Assembly (NCBI RefSeq): GCF_000187745.1
Contig: NZ_GL732491.1
Location: forward strand, 73,544-106,209
Length of the DNA: 32,666 nucleotides
From: Streptococcus sp. M334
Lineage (GTDB): Bacteria > Bacillota > Bacilli > Lactobacillales > Streptococcaceae
Direction of reading: 5' to 3'
The translations under genes were made by a program, and so were the position numbers. The notes under the pieces are model-generated. The model was not told the DNA's origin and did not search any database. It saw nothing but the letters and a program-made list of their open reading frames with translations. Shown one piece after another: positions 1-8,326 of the stretch; the first letter of the stretch is position 1; every line of letters begins with the position of its first letter.

Positions 1-7
1 CATCATT

Positions 8-42
8 TTGTAATATTTTCATCTTTATAACTATGTTAGAAT
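8..42 (+). promoter_or_regulatory. Tentative promoter of the response-regulator gene
   Basis: TTGTAA at 8-13 is followed 18 nt later by TATGTT (32-37), with an alternative -10 TAGAAT at 37-42. All three + frames of bases 1-45 hit a stop within about 14 codons, so the regulator is not fused to an upstream gene. The match to consensus is modest. Confidence 0.3.
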
Positions 43-90
43 AAAATTAATCATGAATGATGTAGATGAATTTCTACTTAGGGAAGAAAA

Positions 91-696
91 ATGATTCGTT
101 TGGTTTTGATTGATGATCACAGTTTAGTATTACAAGGATTGGAGAACTATTTTTTAAAGGAAGATGATTTTGAAATTGTTGGGTCCTATACAGAAGTAGC
201 AGATTTACTTCTCTGTCTTAAGAATGAAAAGGTAGATGTGCTAGTTATGGATTTTATGTTGAAAGGAGTAACGGCATTTGATGTTATTAGTCAGATAAAT
301 AGATTTCTGAATACAGTTCCCAAGATAGTTCTTTTATCAGGATTTTATGACACTTTGTTACATAAGAGAGCGATGGATTTTGGGATTCAAGCTTTTTTAC
401 CCAAAGAAAGTTCTTATTTGGATGTTAAAAGTGCAATTTATGCTGTTTATAAGGGAAATCACGTTATCCCAGATGGTTTGTTAGAAAAGCAAGAAAATAA
501 TCTATTGACAGATATGGAGTTAAGTGTATTGGAACTTATTGTAAAAGAATATTCTAATGAAAAGATAGCAAATAGTTTATTTGTCAGCAGGAGAACAGTA
601 GATACCCATGTTTCAAATATTTGTTCAAAGTTGGGAGTGACGAGTAGAGTTGGAGCTGTACGTGAGGCTATTCGATTAAATCTCGTATCTTTATAA
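91..696 (+). CDS. NarL/FixJ-family response regulator
   Basis: Two-component response regulator, 201 aa, cytoplasmic DNA-binding protein. The receiver domain spans roughly residues 1-118: acidic pair D8/D9, phospho-acceptor D54 in VLVMDFM, conserved S83 and K105. A LuxR-type helix-turn-helix follows at about 138-195 (LTDMELSVLELI, RTVDTHVSNICSKL). The start has a GGGAAGAAAA ribosome site just upstream. A terminator follows the stop, so it appears monocistronic on this side. No histidine kinase lies in the window; a partner could lie upstream of base 1. Next to a peptide/ABC operon on the same strand, it may control that operon (inference). Family assignment is secure; target and signal are unknown. 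Confidence 0.92.
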   Translation: MIRLVLIDDHSLVLQGLENYFLKEDDFEIVGSYTEVADLLLCLKNEKVDVLVMDFMLKGVTAFDVISQINRFLNTVPKIVLLSGFYDTLLHKRAMDFGIQAFLPKESSYLDVKSAIYAVYKGNHVIPDGLLEKQENNLLTDMELSVLELIVKEYSNEKIANSLFVSRRTVDTHVSNICSKLGVTSRVGAVREAIRLNLVSL

Positions 697-705
697 TTTA
701 TCCTA

Positions 706-757
706 AAAAGGCAAGAAGGTTTTCGTAAATTACGGATTCTTTCTTGTCTTTTTTTGT
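706..757 (+). terminator. Terminator after the response regulator
   Basis: AAAAGGCAAGAA pairs with TTTCTTGTCTTT around a loop and is followed by seven T. Inside the loop, CGTAAATTACG (724-734) is itself a palindrome and could be a separate regulator site. This separates the regulator transcript from the next operon, whose promoter must lie between here and 784 or rely on read-through. Confidence 0.7.
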
Positions 758-793
758 TTAAGATAGAGTCAGTTTAACAGATTGGAGAAGGAT

Positions 794-976
794 ATGCTAA
801 CAGTAGATTATTTACTTGGAGATAATAGAAATCGCTATTTTGGTAGAGGGTATAAGAGGACGACTTATGAAGTTAATACTCTTCGAAAATCTCTTCAAAC
901 TACGTCAGCGTCGCCTTGTCGTACTCAAGTACAGCCTGCGGCTAGCTTCCTAGTTTGCTCTTTGATTTTCATTTAG
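794..976 (+). CDS. Tyrosine-rich mini-ORF with C-terminus replaced by a BOX repeat
   Basis: ATG 794 has a strong ribosome site (GGAGAAGGA at 784-792), far better than the TTG at 782. The first 27-28 residues form a charged, tyrosine/arginine/glycine-rich peptide (core NRNRYFGRGYKRTTYEV). The rest of the 60-aa frame is encoded by the inserted BOX element at 877-978. If the 100 bp between the two TA dinucleotides is removed, the frame would end after about 30 residues (…VNIS, stop). It may therefore be the precursor or signal peptide of the operon behind it (unknown protein, P-loop protein, ABC transporter). There is no classical GG leader or signal peptide. No homolog is recognised; function is inference from position and size. 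Confidence 0.45.
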   Translation: MLTVDYLLGDNRNRYFGRGYKRTTYEVNTLRKSLQTTSASPCRTQVQPAASFLVCSLIFI

Positions 977-978
977 TA
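877..978 (+). repeat. BOX element (A-C form, no boxB), copy 1
   Basis: It runs from TACTCTTCGAAAATC to a terminal GATTTTCATTTAGTA. The boxA core (GTCAGCGTCGCCTTG, the region that the BOX-PCR primer matches in reverse) and the boxC core (GCTAGCTTCCTAGTTTGC) are both visible. The ends are TA dinucleotides at 877-878 and 977-978, consistent with insertion at TA. It lies inside the 3' end of the mini-ORF starting at 794. Confidence 0.8.
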
Positions 979-1027
979 TAAGTTGAAAAATATTTTAGAA
1001 GGGGTTGGCTCTCTTCATTAAGAAGGT

Positions 1028-1792
1028 TTGTGGTCTAGTAAACAATCTGAAATCATACAGCAACACCTGAGTACATTAGATGGAATAGTATTAGCTCATT
1101 TATTTGGAAGTGAAATACTGAAAAGAATGGGAGTGAGCTTAAATCAGTATAGGTTAAGCCATTTTGAGATAAAGTCAGGGATAAAAGCTATAGAAGAATT
1201 GGTAAATTTAAGATTAGAATTACAAAATTTCAAAATGACGAACCAAGTGATTGAATTTGATTGCTTGGTAATGGATATGAAAGTTTGTTTAGGCTATCAA
1301 TTATTAGAATGTATGGAAAATGTAGTTGCTATAGGAGAACAAGGTAGAGATTTTTTATCAACTCATTTGAGAGATAGACAACATGATATATACGATGTTG
1401 AGTTTTCAGATAGTAGTATATCTTGTAAAGCAGAGCAAGTATTGATCAAAGATATTGAATATAGTGGTGTAGGTAGTCTAGAAAAGAATTATTATAGTTT
1501 GTTAGAACTTCTGATTATTTTTTCTCAAATGGCAGAGATGTTAGCCTACCATATAGAAGAGATGTCTCGAGAAGAGAGCAATACCATGTGGATGAAGCAA
1601 GTGAGTGCAGACTTGAATTCACAAATTTTAAACGGAGTAGTAGAGCTTAGTGGTAGTGTTTCAAAAAATAGATTATTAAAAATTAGAGAAGAGCATTGGA
1701 AAGTCTACGAAATGTCTGGGTATGATGTAGATTATAAGGTAGTCTTTAAAAGTAAAATAGCTCAAAAATTACCTGATGGAGGGGGACAGTGA
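1028..1792 (+). CDS. Hypothetical protein in peptide/ABC operon
   Basis: 254 aa from TTG 1028; I recognise no family. It is mostly soluble and predicted helical, with three cysteines in the first half and a hydrophobic stretch YYSLLELLIIFSQMAEMLAYH around residues 157-177 that could be an amphipathic or buried helix. The frame is closed upstream by TAA at 1019-1021. The TTG start has AAGAAGG only one base away, too close for a normal ribosome site; the next ATG is 1127 (33 codons shorter). The true start is uncertain and may have been affected by the BOX insertion 50 bp upstream. The stop overlaps the next gene by one base (TGATG), so the two are translationally coupled. Possibly a peptide-modifying or immunity factor (speculative). 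Confidence 0.7.
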   Translation: MWSSKQSEIIQQHLSTLDGIVLAHLFGSEILKRMGVSLNQYRLSHFEIKSGIKAIEELVNLRLELQNFKMTNQVIEFDCLVMDMKVCLGYQLLECMENVVAIGEQGRDFLSTHLRDRQHDIYDVEFSDSSISCKAEQVLIKDIEYSGVGSLEKNYYSLLELLIIFSQMAEMLAYHIEEMSREESNTMWMKQVSADLNSQILNGVVELSGSVSKNRLLKIREEHWKVYEMSGYDVDYKVVFKSKIAQKLPDGGGQ

Positions 1793-2568
1793 TGGGAAAT
1801 AGAGAATTAAGGTTAGTCATATCAGGCACTTATTCTACAGGTAAGACAACAACTGCTACAGCCCTTTCGATTGCAACGGGACTTCCCTTAATTGACGCTT
1901 TATCTGCGAGGGAAATTTTGACAGATTTATATCCTGGCAGAAGATTTCAGGATATGTCATCAACTGAATTAATGGCACTAGGGCTAAAGCGTTTTGAAGA
2001 GAGAATTCGTACGGAAGGAATTTTATACAAGGAACATGGAAGTTTTCTATCAGATGGTTCAGTATTGAATGAATGGATTTACGGGACTGTTCGAATGAGG
2101 GTAGGAATTAATCCAGGCTCAGCATTCATTCATCGACTGATGAAATCTATTTTAGGTCTTCCTGGTCGAACATTTTTCAAAAAATATTTGACTGCTTATG
2201 GAGTTGTCTCTAAGAATCATGCGAAATTGTGGTATACAGATGTTGTTCATTTACCAGTAGAGTTTGCAATGGATCCAGATGGGCATAGACCAGTATCTGA
2301 AGAGTATCGGAATTTATCAGATGAGGAATTATATGAAGCTTATAGGAATTTGGGTCTGACACCTTATTGTGTCAAAGGTAGTCAGGAAGAACGGTTAAAT
2401 CAGATCATTCAACATTATGAGTTGCCAATAGTTGTTCCAGTAGATGAGGCTATTTCCTTAGCTGAAAAGGTTATACGAGAAAACAGGGAAGCAGTATCTA
2501 AACGTATCATAGAACAGTATGAAGAGCCTACATTAAAGGAAAAAATAAAATTTATGACAAGATATTAG
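1792..2568 (+). CDS. NadR-like P-loop ATPase/kinase (AAA_28-like)
   Basis: 258 aa from ATG 1792, chosen over GTG 1789 because GGAGGGGGA (1778-1786) is well placed and the upstream stop overlaps it. Walker A is GTYSTGKTT at residues 12-20, the STGKTT form seen in NadR-type nucleotide kinases. A Walker-B-like FLSDGSVLNEW is centred on D88. The remainder is helical with no membrane segment. In the family such domains phosphorylate nucleosides or small substrates. Here it sits between an unknown protein and an ABC transporter, so it may modify a peptide, make a nucleotide-linked molecule, or act as a regulatory ATPase (inference). Confidence 0.75.
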   Translation: MGNRELRLVISGTYSTGKTTTATALSIATGLPLIDALSAREILTDLYPGRRFQDMSSTELMALGLKRFEERIRTEGILYKEHGSFLSDGSVLNEWIYGTVRMRVGINPGSAFIHRLMKSILGLPGRTFFKKYLTAYGVVSKNHAKLWYTDVVHLPVEFAMDPDGHRPVSEEYRNLSDEELYEAYRNLGLTPYCVKGSQEERLNQIIQHYELPIVVPVDEAISLAEKVIRENREAVSKRIIEQYEEPTLKEKIKFMTRY

Positions 2569-2576
2569 GAGTATGT

Positions 2577-3254
2577 ATGATTCAGTTTCAAAATATTAGT
2601 AAGATTTATAAGGTGGGGGAGCAAGAAGTTCGTGCTTTAGATCAAGTTAGTTTTTCTATTGAGAAAGGGAAATTTACAGTTATTTTAGGTCCATCAGGTT
2701 CAGGGAAAAGTACGTTGCTAAATTTACTTGGTGGGATGGATCGTGCGACATCAGGAACCTTTATATTTGATGAGGAACTAGTAACAAAGTTTACGGATAA
2801 GGAATTATCTGCTTATCGAAAAGATAAAATTGGTTTTGTTTTTCAATTTTATAACTTAGTTCCAAGTTTAACGGCCAAGGAGAATGTAGGTATTGCAGCA
2901 AATTTAGTGAAAAACAATAAAGAAATTGATATGTATTTAGATCAAGTTGGTTTACTTCATAGAAAAAATAATTTTCCTAATCAACTTTCTGGAGGTGAAA
3001 TGCAACGTGTATCAATTGCAAGGGCATTGGCTAAAGAGCCTAGTCTATTATTGTGTGATGAGCCTACAGGAGCGTTAGACTCAAAGACAGGCGATAGTAT
3101 TTTAACTTTATTGAAGGAAGTTTCTAGAAATGGGAATGCTGCAGTTGTAATGGTTACACACAATAGAGAGTTTGCTAAATTTGCAGATCGAGTTATATAT
3201 TTGAAAGATGGAAGTATTGAAAAAATAGAGAATAATGAAGAGGTGCTGGGATGA
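2577..3254 (+). CDS. ABC transporter ATP-binding protein (MacB/LolD type)
   Basis: 225 aa, complete nucleotide-binding domain: Walker A GPSGSGKST (38-46), Q-loop Q90, signature LSGGE (137-141), Walker B LLLCDEPTGALD with D161/E162, and switch histidine in VMVTHN. The size and the EPTGALDSKTG segment are typical of ATPases that pair with FtsX-type permeases. It starts 8 bp after the P-loop gene and overlaps the permease by 4 bp (ATGA), so the three are one transcript. Such pairs export or expel peptides, or act as mechanotransmitters in antimicrobial-peptide sensing and resistance. Confidence 0.95.
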   Translation: MIQFQNISKIYKVGEQEVRALDQVSFSIEKGKFTVILGPSGSGKSTLLNLLGGMDRATSGTFIFDEELVTKFTDKELSAYRKDKIGFVFQFYNLVPSLTAKENVGIAANLVKNNKEIDMYLDQVGLLHRKNNFPNQLSGGEMQRVSIARALAKEPSLLLCDEPTGALDSKTGDSILTLLKEVSRNGNAAVVMVTHNREFAKFADRVIYLKDGSIEKIENNEEVLG

Positions 3255-5518
3255 GGTATCTTCATATAAAATTATTAAGAGATCTTCGGCAAAACTGGCA
3301 ACAATTTTTCTCTGTTTTTCTGATGTCTCTATTAAGTGTATTAATCTTTGTAGGGCTACAAGGAGCTTGGCATGGACTTGAAAAGAGTCTAGAGAGTTAT
3401 TTGAAACAATCTGAACTTCCTGTTGTTTGGGTTCAAGCGAGACAAATTGATGAATCAAAAATCAAGCAGGTTGAACAATTATCTTCTGTTGAAAAAGTTG
3501 TCAGTAAAAAGAAAGGCTTTGCTAATATTGTTCGTTTAGACAAGACTGACGGACGAATCAATCTTGAAACGATTACAGATAATCAACTGGTTACAGTAAC
3601 AGAAGGAAGTCCTTTTTCTGAGGGAAAACAAGATTCGATTTGGATTGATGGGAATTATGCTAAGAAGAATCATTTACAGATTGGAGATTCAATTTCTATT
3701 TCATCAAGGGGGAAACAGATAGATTTAGAAATTGTAGGATTTGTTCAGGCGACAGATAAGATTTATTTTACAGGTAGTATGGAATATATAGCTCCAAATC
3801 CTGACAATGATGCCTATGGTTATATTGCAGATAATGAAATTGCAAAAGGAATCCTGGGTTTATCGTCAGATAATGCCTTGGAAATTTATGGCTCTAAGAT
3901 AGATTTGCGAGGAGATTTAGAGTCTATTTTTGGGGGCGACTTAGTTTCTTATCAAGATCAAAAAAGTTTAACTGAAATATCAGAAGCTACCGATCGAGTT
4001 GGGCAAATTAGAAATTTATCTTACTTATTTTCTTTTATCTTTATTTTGTTAGCTATTTTAGCTATGTTTACAACCATTCAGCGTTTGATTGATGGTCAAA
4101 CAAAAGAGATTGCTGTATTAAAGGCTTTAGGCTTTTCAAATCAGGCTATCAGTTTACATTATATTTTATTTGGCTTAGTAGTCAGTTTATTAGGAAGTTT
4201 CGCAGGCTTTGCTATTTCTCCCTTGATGTCATGGTTTGTACTAGAAACTCAAAAGTCAATGTTTACACTTCCAAATTGGCAAATCTCTTATTCATCTTCA
4301 TCAATAGTCATTGGTATTGTAGTCATTATAATTTGTATTTTAGCTGCCTATTTAGCTTCTAGAGAGTCAGCTAGAGGCTTACCAGCAATATTTTTAAGAG
4401 GTAAAGAAAAAGTTGCTAAATCTGTCTTTGTGGAAAGATTTTCCTCTATCTGGCAACGAATTTCTTATCCTTCAAGATGGGCAATTCGGGATGCCTCGTT
4501 TAATCGTATTCGAGTTTTGATGGGAATCGTGGGAGTTGCAGGAAGTATGATGTTACTGATTGCTGGAATTGGTATGCCTGTATCTATGAATCATCTTGTT
4601 GATAAGGCATATAATGAAGATTTTTCTTACTCAAAACGACTGACCGTGGCGGATTATCCTACTTCTAAGTCTAAATATGGTGGGCAAGGTGTACAAATTT
4701 CACAAGCACATTTTAGTCCAGATGATGGATACAACCGTTTATTGATTATATTTGATGATGGAGATATGATACAAGCAAAAACAGAGAGTGCTGAATCTTT
4801 GAAAGATGATGGTTTGTATGTAACTAGATCATTTGCCCGTTTGGCAGGTATTAAAGTCGGAGATTTTTTAACTGTAACTCCTTATCAAGATGGTTATACT
4901 TACAAGTTTGAAGTAAAAGGGATTGTCACAAGTGAAACCAATCAAGGTGCCTATCTTCATGCTAGAGTCTTTGAAAAAGCAGGGGGAGATTTTACTCCAC
5001 ATACTTTATTAGTTGGGTCAGAGGTGGACCAAGATACTATTAAGCAAGACAAAGGTGTTCTATCTGTCATTGAAAAAGGGAGCCAAGAAAAAAATGCCTA
5101 TGATTTTGTATCTAGTTTGATGAGTGTATTTCTAATGATTATTGGCTTTGCCTTATTACTTGTTATTATTGTTCTCTATAATCTGGGTTCTTTAAACTTT
5201 GTAGAGAGAATGAGAGACTATGCTACATTACAAGTATTAGGATTTTCTAATCAATATCTACAGATGCTAACTCTTTTTGAGACTATACTAACTACCTTTA
5301 TTGGTTGGCTAGTAGGAATTCCTTTAGGCATATGGTTTTTGAAAGAATATGTAGCAACATTTTCGACGATTCGAATTGAGTATACCGCTTATATCAGTAT
5401 GTATGTCCTTGCTTCTGCTACGTTATTGGTTTGGTTTACATCTTTAGGGACTGCTTATTTTATTAGTCTTCGTATGAGAAAGATTGACATGATTAGTGCT
5501 TTAAAGGGGGTAGACTAG
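3251..5518 (+). CDS. FtsX-type ABC permease (two FtsX domains)
   Basis: 755 aa integral membrane protein. One membrane segment lies near residues 18-38, then a large extracytoplasmic domain (about 40-250), then a three-helix FtsX block (about 253-370). A second such unit follows: helix about 423-443, extracellular part to about 615, and helices about 617-640, 670-695 and 713-738. This layout matches large Gram-positive MacB/Bce-like permeases with ten or fewer helices. Partner of the ATPase just upstream. The likely substrate is a peptide, given the mini-ORF and response regulator upstream. It could serve export of a self peptide, immunity, or detection of foreign antimicrobial peptides. Confidence 0.92.
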   Translation: MRYLHIKLLRDLRQNWQQFFSVFLMSLLSVLIFVGLQGAWHGLEKSLESYLKQSELPVVWVQARQIDESKIKQVEQLSSVEKVVSKKKGFANIVRLDKTDGRINLETITDNQLVTVTEGSPFSEGKQDSIWIDGNYAKKNHLQIGDSISISSRGKQIDLEIVGFVQATDKIYFTGSMEYIAPNPDNDAYGYIADNEIAKGILGLSSDNALEIYGSKIDLRGDLESIFGGDLVSYQDQKSLTEISEATDRVGQIRNLSYLFSFIFILLAILAMFTTIQRLIDGQTKEIAVLKALGFSNQAISLHYILFGLVVSLLGSFAGFAISPLMSWFVLETQKSMFTLPNWQISYSSSSIVIGIVVIIICILAAYLASRESARGLPAIFLRGKEKVAKSVFVERFSSIWQRISYPSRWAIRDASFNRIRVLMGIVGVAGSMMLLIAGIGMPVSMNHLVDKAYNEDFSYSKRLTVADYPTSKSKYGGQGVQISQAHFSPDDGYNRLLIIFDDGDMIQAKTESAESLKDDGLYVTRSFARLAGIKVGDFLTVTPYQDGYTYKFEVKGIVTSETNQGAYLHARVFEKAGGDFTPHTLLVGSEVDQDTIKQDKGVLSVIEKGSQEKNAYDFVSSLMSVFLMIIGFALLLVIIVLYNLGSLNFVERMRDYATLQVLGFSNQYLQMLTLFETILTTFIGWLVGIPLGIWFLKEYVATFSTIRIEYTAYISMYVLASATLLVWFTSLGTAYFISLRMRKIDMISALKGVD

Positions 5519-5579
5519 TAGAGTTAGTTCTGACTGAATCTATAGACATTTATAAATAATTGTTAATCATCGGTTCTAA

Positions 5580-5682
5580 TACTCAATGAAAATCAAAGAG
5601 CAAACTAGGAAGCTAGCCGTGGGCTGTACCTAAGTACGGCAAGGTGAAGCTGACGTGGTTTGAATTTGATTTTCGAAGAGTA
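5580..5682 (-). repeat. BOX element, copy 2
   Basis: Same element as 877-978 in the opposite orientation: it begins TACTCAATGAAAATCAAAG and ends TTTTCGAAGAGTA. It carries a TTTGAATTTGATTTTC variant next to the boxA end, shared with the copy at 31175 but not with the first copy. It lies between the FtsX permease and the minus-strand isochorismatase gene, with no gene interrupted. Confidence 0.82.
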
Positions 5683-5736
5683 TAAGGTCCAAATTTACCT
5701 ATTTGTGTTTCGGTTCACTACATTACTGCATTCAAA

Positions 5737-5769
5737 ATCCGTCAGCTCAATAAGAGTTGACGGATTATT
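5737..5769. terminator. Bidirectional terminator
   Basis: ATCCGTCAGCTC (5737-5748) pairs with GAGTTGACGGAT (5754-5765), flanked by TATTTT on the right and AAAA on the left. It can therefore terminate both the + strand ABC operon and the minus-strand hydrolase transcript whose stop is at 5770. Confidence 0.75.
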
Positions 5770-6321
5770 TTATACTTGTACTTGGGTTAAAAATTCTTCT
5801 GTAGTAAGAATTTGAGCAAACTCATCTTGTAGAGAAAGGAGATTAATCTCATGGATAGTATCAGGGGAGATGGTCTGACCGTTTTTGTTGGATAGGGTAA
5901 AACTGGCAGTAGCATCTGCTAGTAAAGTGACTTCAAAACCAAGATTTGCTGCCATTCGTGTCGTAGTAGATACACAATGAGGTAGGGTCAAACCAACAAG
6001 GACTAAATGATAAATCTGATTTTTTCGTAAATAGGTTTCAAGATTTGTTCCAATAAAGGCGCTATTAACCGTTTTTTGAAAGACAGGTTCGGAAGTAACT
6101 GGTTCAAATCCACTTTTAAACTCCTGATTTTGTTTGTTATGAAATTGCGACTGGGGATTATCAGATATGTGTTGAACATGTAAGACTGGAAGAGCGTGTT
6201 TACGAAAGTATGCCAGTACCCTCAATGCTTGATGTTCAGCTTGAGGGTTATTTCGTTCTCCCCAAATAGGTCTATCAAATGCTTTTTGCATATCGATAAC
6301 AAGTAGAGCAGTGTGAACCAT
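5770..6321 (-). CDS. Isochorismatase-family cysteine hydrolase
   Basis: 183 aa from the ATG at 6321-6319. Longer frames add residues that lie inside dus, while GGAGAAAG in the end of dus is correctly placed for this start. Fold signature LLVIDMQKAF with catalytic D10; K83 in FQKTVNSAF; nucleophile C116 in GLTLPHCVSTT. This D-K-C triad defines isochorismatase/nicotinamidase-like amidohydrolases. The enzyme is cytoplasmic; its substrate cannot be read from sequence and may be nicotinamide-like or another amide. It starts one base after the dus stop, last gene of the hslO-dus transcript. Confidence 0.85.
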   Translation of the reverse strand: MVHTALLVIDMQKAFDRPIWGERNNPQAEHQALRVLAYFRKHALPVLHVQHISDNPQSQFHNKQNQEFKSGFEPVTSEPVFQKTVNSAFIGTNLETYLRKNQIYHLVLVGLTLPHCVSTTTRMAANLGFEVTLLADATASFTLSNKNGQTISPDTIHEINLLSLQDEFAQILTTEEFLTQVQV

Positions 6322-6322
6322 T

Positions 6323-7303
6323 TTAAGCTTTCTCCAATTGCAAGAGGGCTTCAATCTCTGCTAGGGTGCTAGCTTGTGAAATGGCTCCACGGAGTTTGGC
6401 AGCGCCAGATGTTCCACGGAGGTAGTGAGGAGCGAGTCCACGGAATTCACGAACTGCGACGTTTTCTCCTTTGAGGTTAATCAAGCGTTTCAAGTGTTCG
6501 TAGGCGATTTTCATCTTGTCCTCAAAGGTCAAATCAGGGAGGATTTCTCCTGTTTCAAAGTAATGGTTGATTTGGTTGAAGAGGTAAGGATTTCCCATGG
6601 CAGCGCGGCCAATCATGACTGCGTCAGCTCCGACTTCTTCGATACGCTGTTTGGCTTCTTGGACAGTACGGATATCACCGTTAGCGATGAAGGGAATCTT
6701 GGTCAGAGCTTGAGCGACCTTGTGAAGGGTCTCAAGGTCTGCGTGACCTGTATACATTTGCTCACGGGTACGGCCATGCATGGCGAGGGCAGAAACACCT
6801 GCAGCTTCAGCAGCGAGGGCATTTTCTACTGCCAGAGAGGGGTCAGCCCAGCCTGTACGCATCTTGACAGTAAGTGGAATATCAAGGACAGATTGGACCT
6901 TATTGATGATAGAGTAGATCTTGTCAGGATCCTTGAGCCACATAGCGCCAGCTTCGTTCTTAACGATTTTGTTAACTGGGCAGCCCATGTTGATATCCAC
7001 GATATCGGTTTTGGTGTTTTCTTGGATGAATTCTGCTGCGCGTGCTAGGCTGTCTTCATCACTACCAAAGAGTTGGATAGACACAGGGTTTTCACCTTCA
7101 TCGATGTGAAGCATGTGCAGGGTTTTTTCGTTGTTGTATTGGATTCCCTTGTCAGAGACCATTTCCATGACAACGAGTCCAGCTCCGAGCTCTTTTGCGA
7201 TGGTACGAAAGGCTGAGTTAGTCACACCAGCCATAGGTGCTAAAACGGTACGATTGGGAATCTCAACATTGCCAATCATAAAGGGTGTATTAAGATTTGT
7301 CAC
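6323..7303 (-). CDS. dus: tRNA-dihydrouridine synthase
   Basis: 326 aa from GTG 7303, preceded by GGAGG at 7317-7313 (9-nt spacer). The ATG codons at 7333/7330 lack such a site and extend further into hslO. FMN-dependent reduction of uridine in tRNA D-loops. The TIM barrel begins with [15 protein letters not shown]; catalytic cysteine in [20 protein letters not shown]; the FMN-phosphate motif is [10 protein letters not shown] and [11 protein letters not shown]. The short C-terminal helical tRNA-binding domain is present. It overlaps the hslO stop by 14 bp, suggesting coupled translation. Closest to the DusB-type group. Confidence 0.95.
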   Translation of the reverse strand: MTNLNTPFMIGNVEIPNRTVLAPMAGVTNSAFRTIAKELGAGLVVMEMVSDKGIQYNNEKTLHMLHIDEGENPVSIQLFGSDEDSLARAAEFIQENTKTDIVDINMGCPVNKIVKNEAGAMWLKDPDKIYSIINKVQSVLDIPLTVKMRTGWADPSLAVENALAAEAAGVSALAMHGRTREQMYTGHADLETLHKVAQALTKIPFIANGDIRTVQEAKQRIEEVGADAVMIGRAAMGNPYLFNQINHYFETGEILPDLTFEDKMKIAYEHLKRLINLKGENVAVREFRGLAPHYLRGTSGAAKLRGAISQASTLAEIEALLQLEKA

Positions 7304-8162
7304 GAATGAGTTCCTCCAGGTCGTTTTCATCAAAGTTGTAAGTAGTTTGGCAGAATTGACAAGTGATTTCTGCTCCGTGGTCTTCCTCTTTCATTTCCTG
7401 TAAGTCTGAGCTTGGAAGGCTGGCAAGAGCGTTCATAAAGCGCTCATGGCTACAGTCACATTGGAAACGGATTTCTTCTTCAGAAAGACGCTTGTAGGCC
7501 TCGTCACCGTAGATTGCTTTGAGGAGGGCTTCAATATGGTCGTCGCTCTCCAGAAGCGTCGAGATAGCTGGCATTTCTTGGATACGTTTTTCAAAGCGAG
7601 CAATCTCTTCTTCCTTGGCTCCCGGCAAAACTTGAACTAGGAAACCACCTGCGACCTTGACCTTGTCTTCCTCGTCCAAAAGGACATTGAGACCAACTGC
7701 TGAAGGTGTTTGTTGGCTCTCAGTCAGGTAAAAGGCAAGATCTTCACCGATTTCCCCAGAGATGAGGGGAGTCATAGAGTTGTAAGGATTTCCAGTACCG
7801 TAGTCTGTGATAACGAGGAATTGACCATTTCCAACAAAAGGTCCGACTAGAACTTCACCAGTTGCAGTCTTTTTGATGTCAACACCAGGATTTTGAACGT
7901 AGCCTTTGACGTTACCCTTGGTATCAGCGACGGTGATGATAGCGCCTAGAGAGCTAGATCCCAGCACCTTAACGGTTAGTTTGGTATTTCCTTTTTCATT
8001 GGCTACGAGAATCTGGCTAGCGATAAGAGTTCGACCAAGCGCTACAGTTGAGCTAGCTTGGGTTTGGTGTTTTTCTTGAGCAGTGCGGACGGTTTCCGTG
8101 CTATCAAGGACAAAAGCACGAAAGGCGCCACTTTCTGATATAGTTTTAATAATTTTATCCAT
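7290..8162 (-). CDS. hslO: Hsp33 redox-regulated chaperone
   Basis: 290 aa from ATG 8162, the usual Hsp33 length; the open frame continues upstream but that extension runs through the intergenic region and looks non-coding. The N-terminal substrate-binding domain ([17 protein letters not shown]) is followed by the C-terminal zinc switch CDC (C235, C237) and CQFC (C268, C271). On oxidation the four cysteines release zinc and activate holdase function. Cytoplasmic. Divergent from the Mga-like regulator. First gene of the hslO-dus-hydrolase transcript. A possible -10 TAAAAT preceded by TGC lies a few bases upstream, giving a very short leader. Confidence 0.95.
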   Translation of the reverse strand: MDKIIKTISESGAFRAFVLDSTETVRTAQEKHQTQASSTVALGRTLIASQILVANEKGNTKLTVKVLGSSSLGAIITVADTKGNVKGYVQNPGVDIKKTATGEVLVGPFVGNGQFLVITDYGTGNPYNSMTPLISGEIGEDLAFYLTESQQTPSAVGLNVLLDEEDKVKVAGGFLVQVLPGAKEEEIARFEKRIQEMPAISTLLESDDHIEALLKAIYGDEAYKRLSEEEIRFQCDCSHERFMNALASLPSSDLQEMKEEDHGAEITCQFCQTTYNFDENDLEELIRDKS

Positions 8163-8326
8163 AGCTACTATTTTAGCATAAAAATGCCCAAAGGGGGAGC
8201 CGTGTGTTTGCTGATTTTTAGGATAATGGACCAGGAAATCAGCATGAAAATAAAAAGAGAAACAGATTATTTCAGCATTTGTAAGATTTATGCTATGCTT
8301 AAGGTAGAAAATGAAAGGGGTAACAA

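Noticed and set aside
877..978. Calling the 100-bp dispersed repeats RUP elements
   Set aside because: The internal TACGGCAAGGCGACGCTGACG-like segment is the BOX boxA sequence, and the other half matches boxC; RUP was the first guess but fits less well.
6425..7048. 207-aa + strand frame opposite dus
   Set aside because: Lies entirely antisense to a well-conserved tRNA-dihydrouridine synthase and has no ribosome site; a shadow frame.
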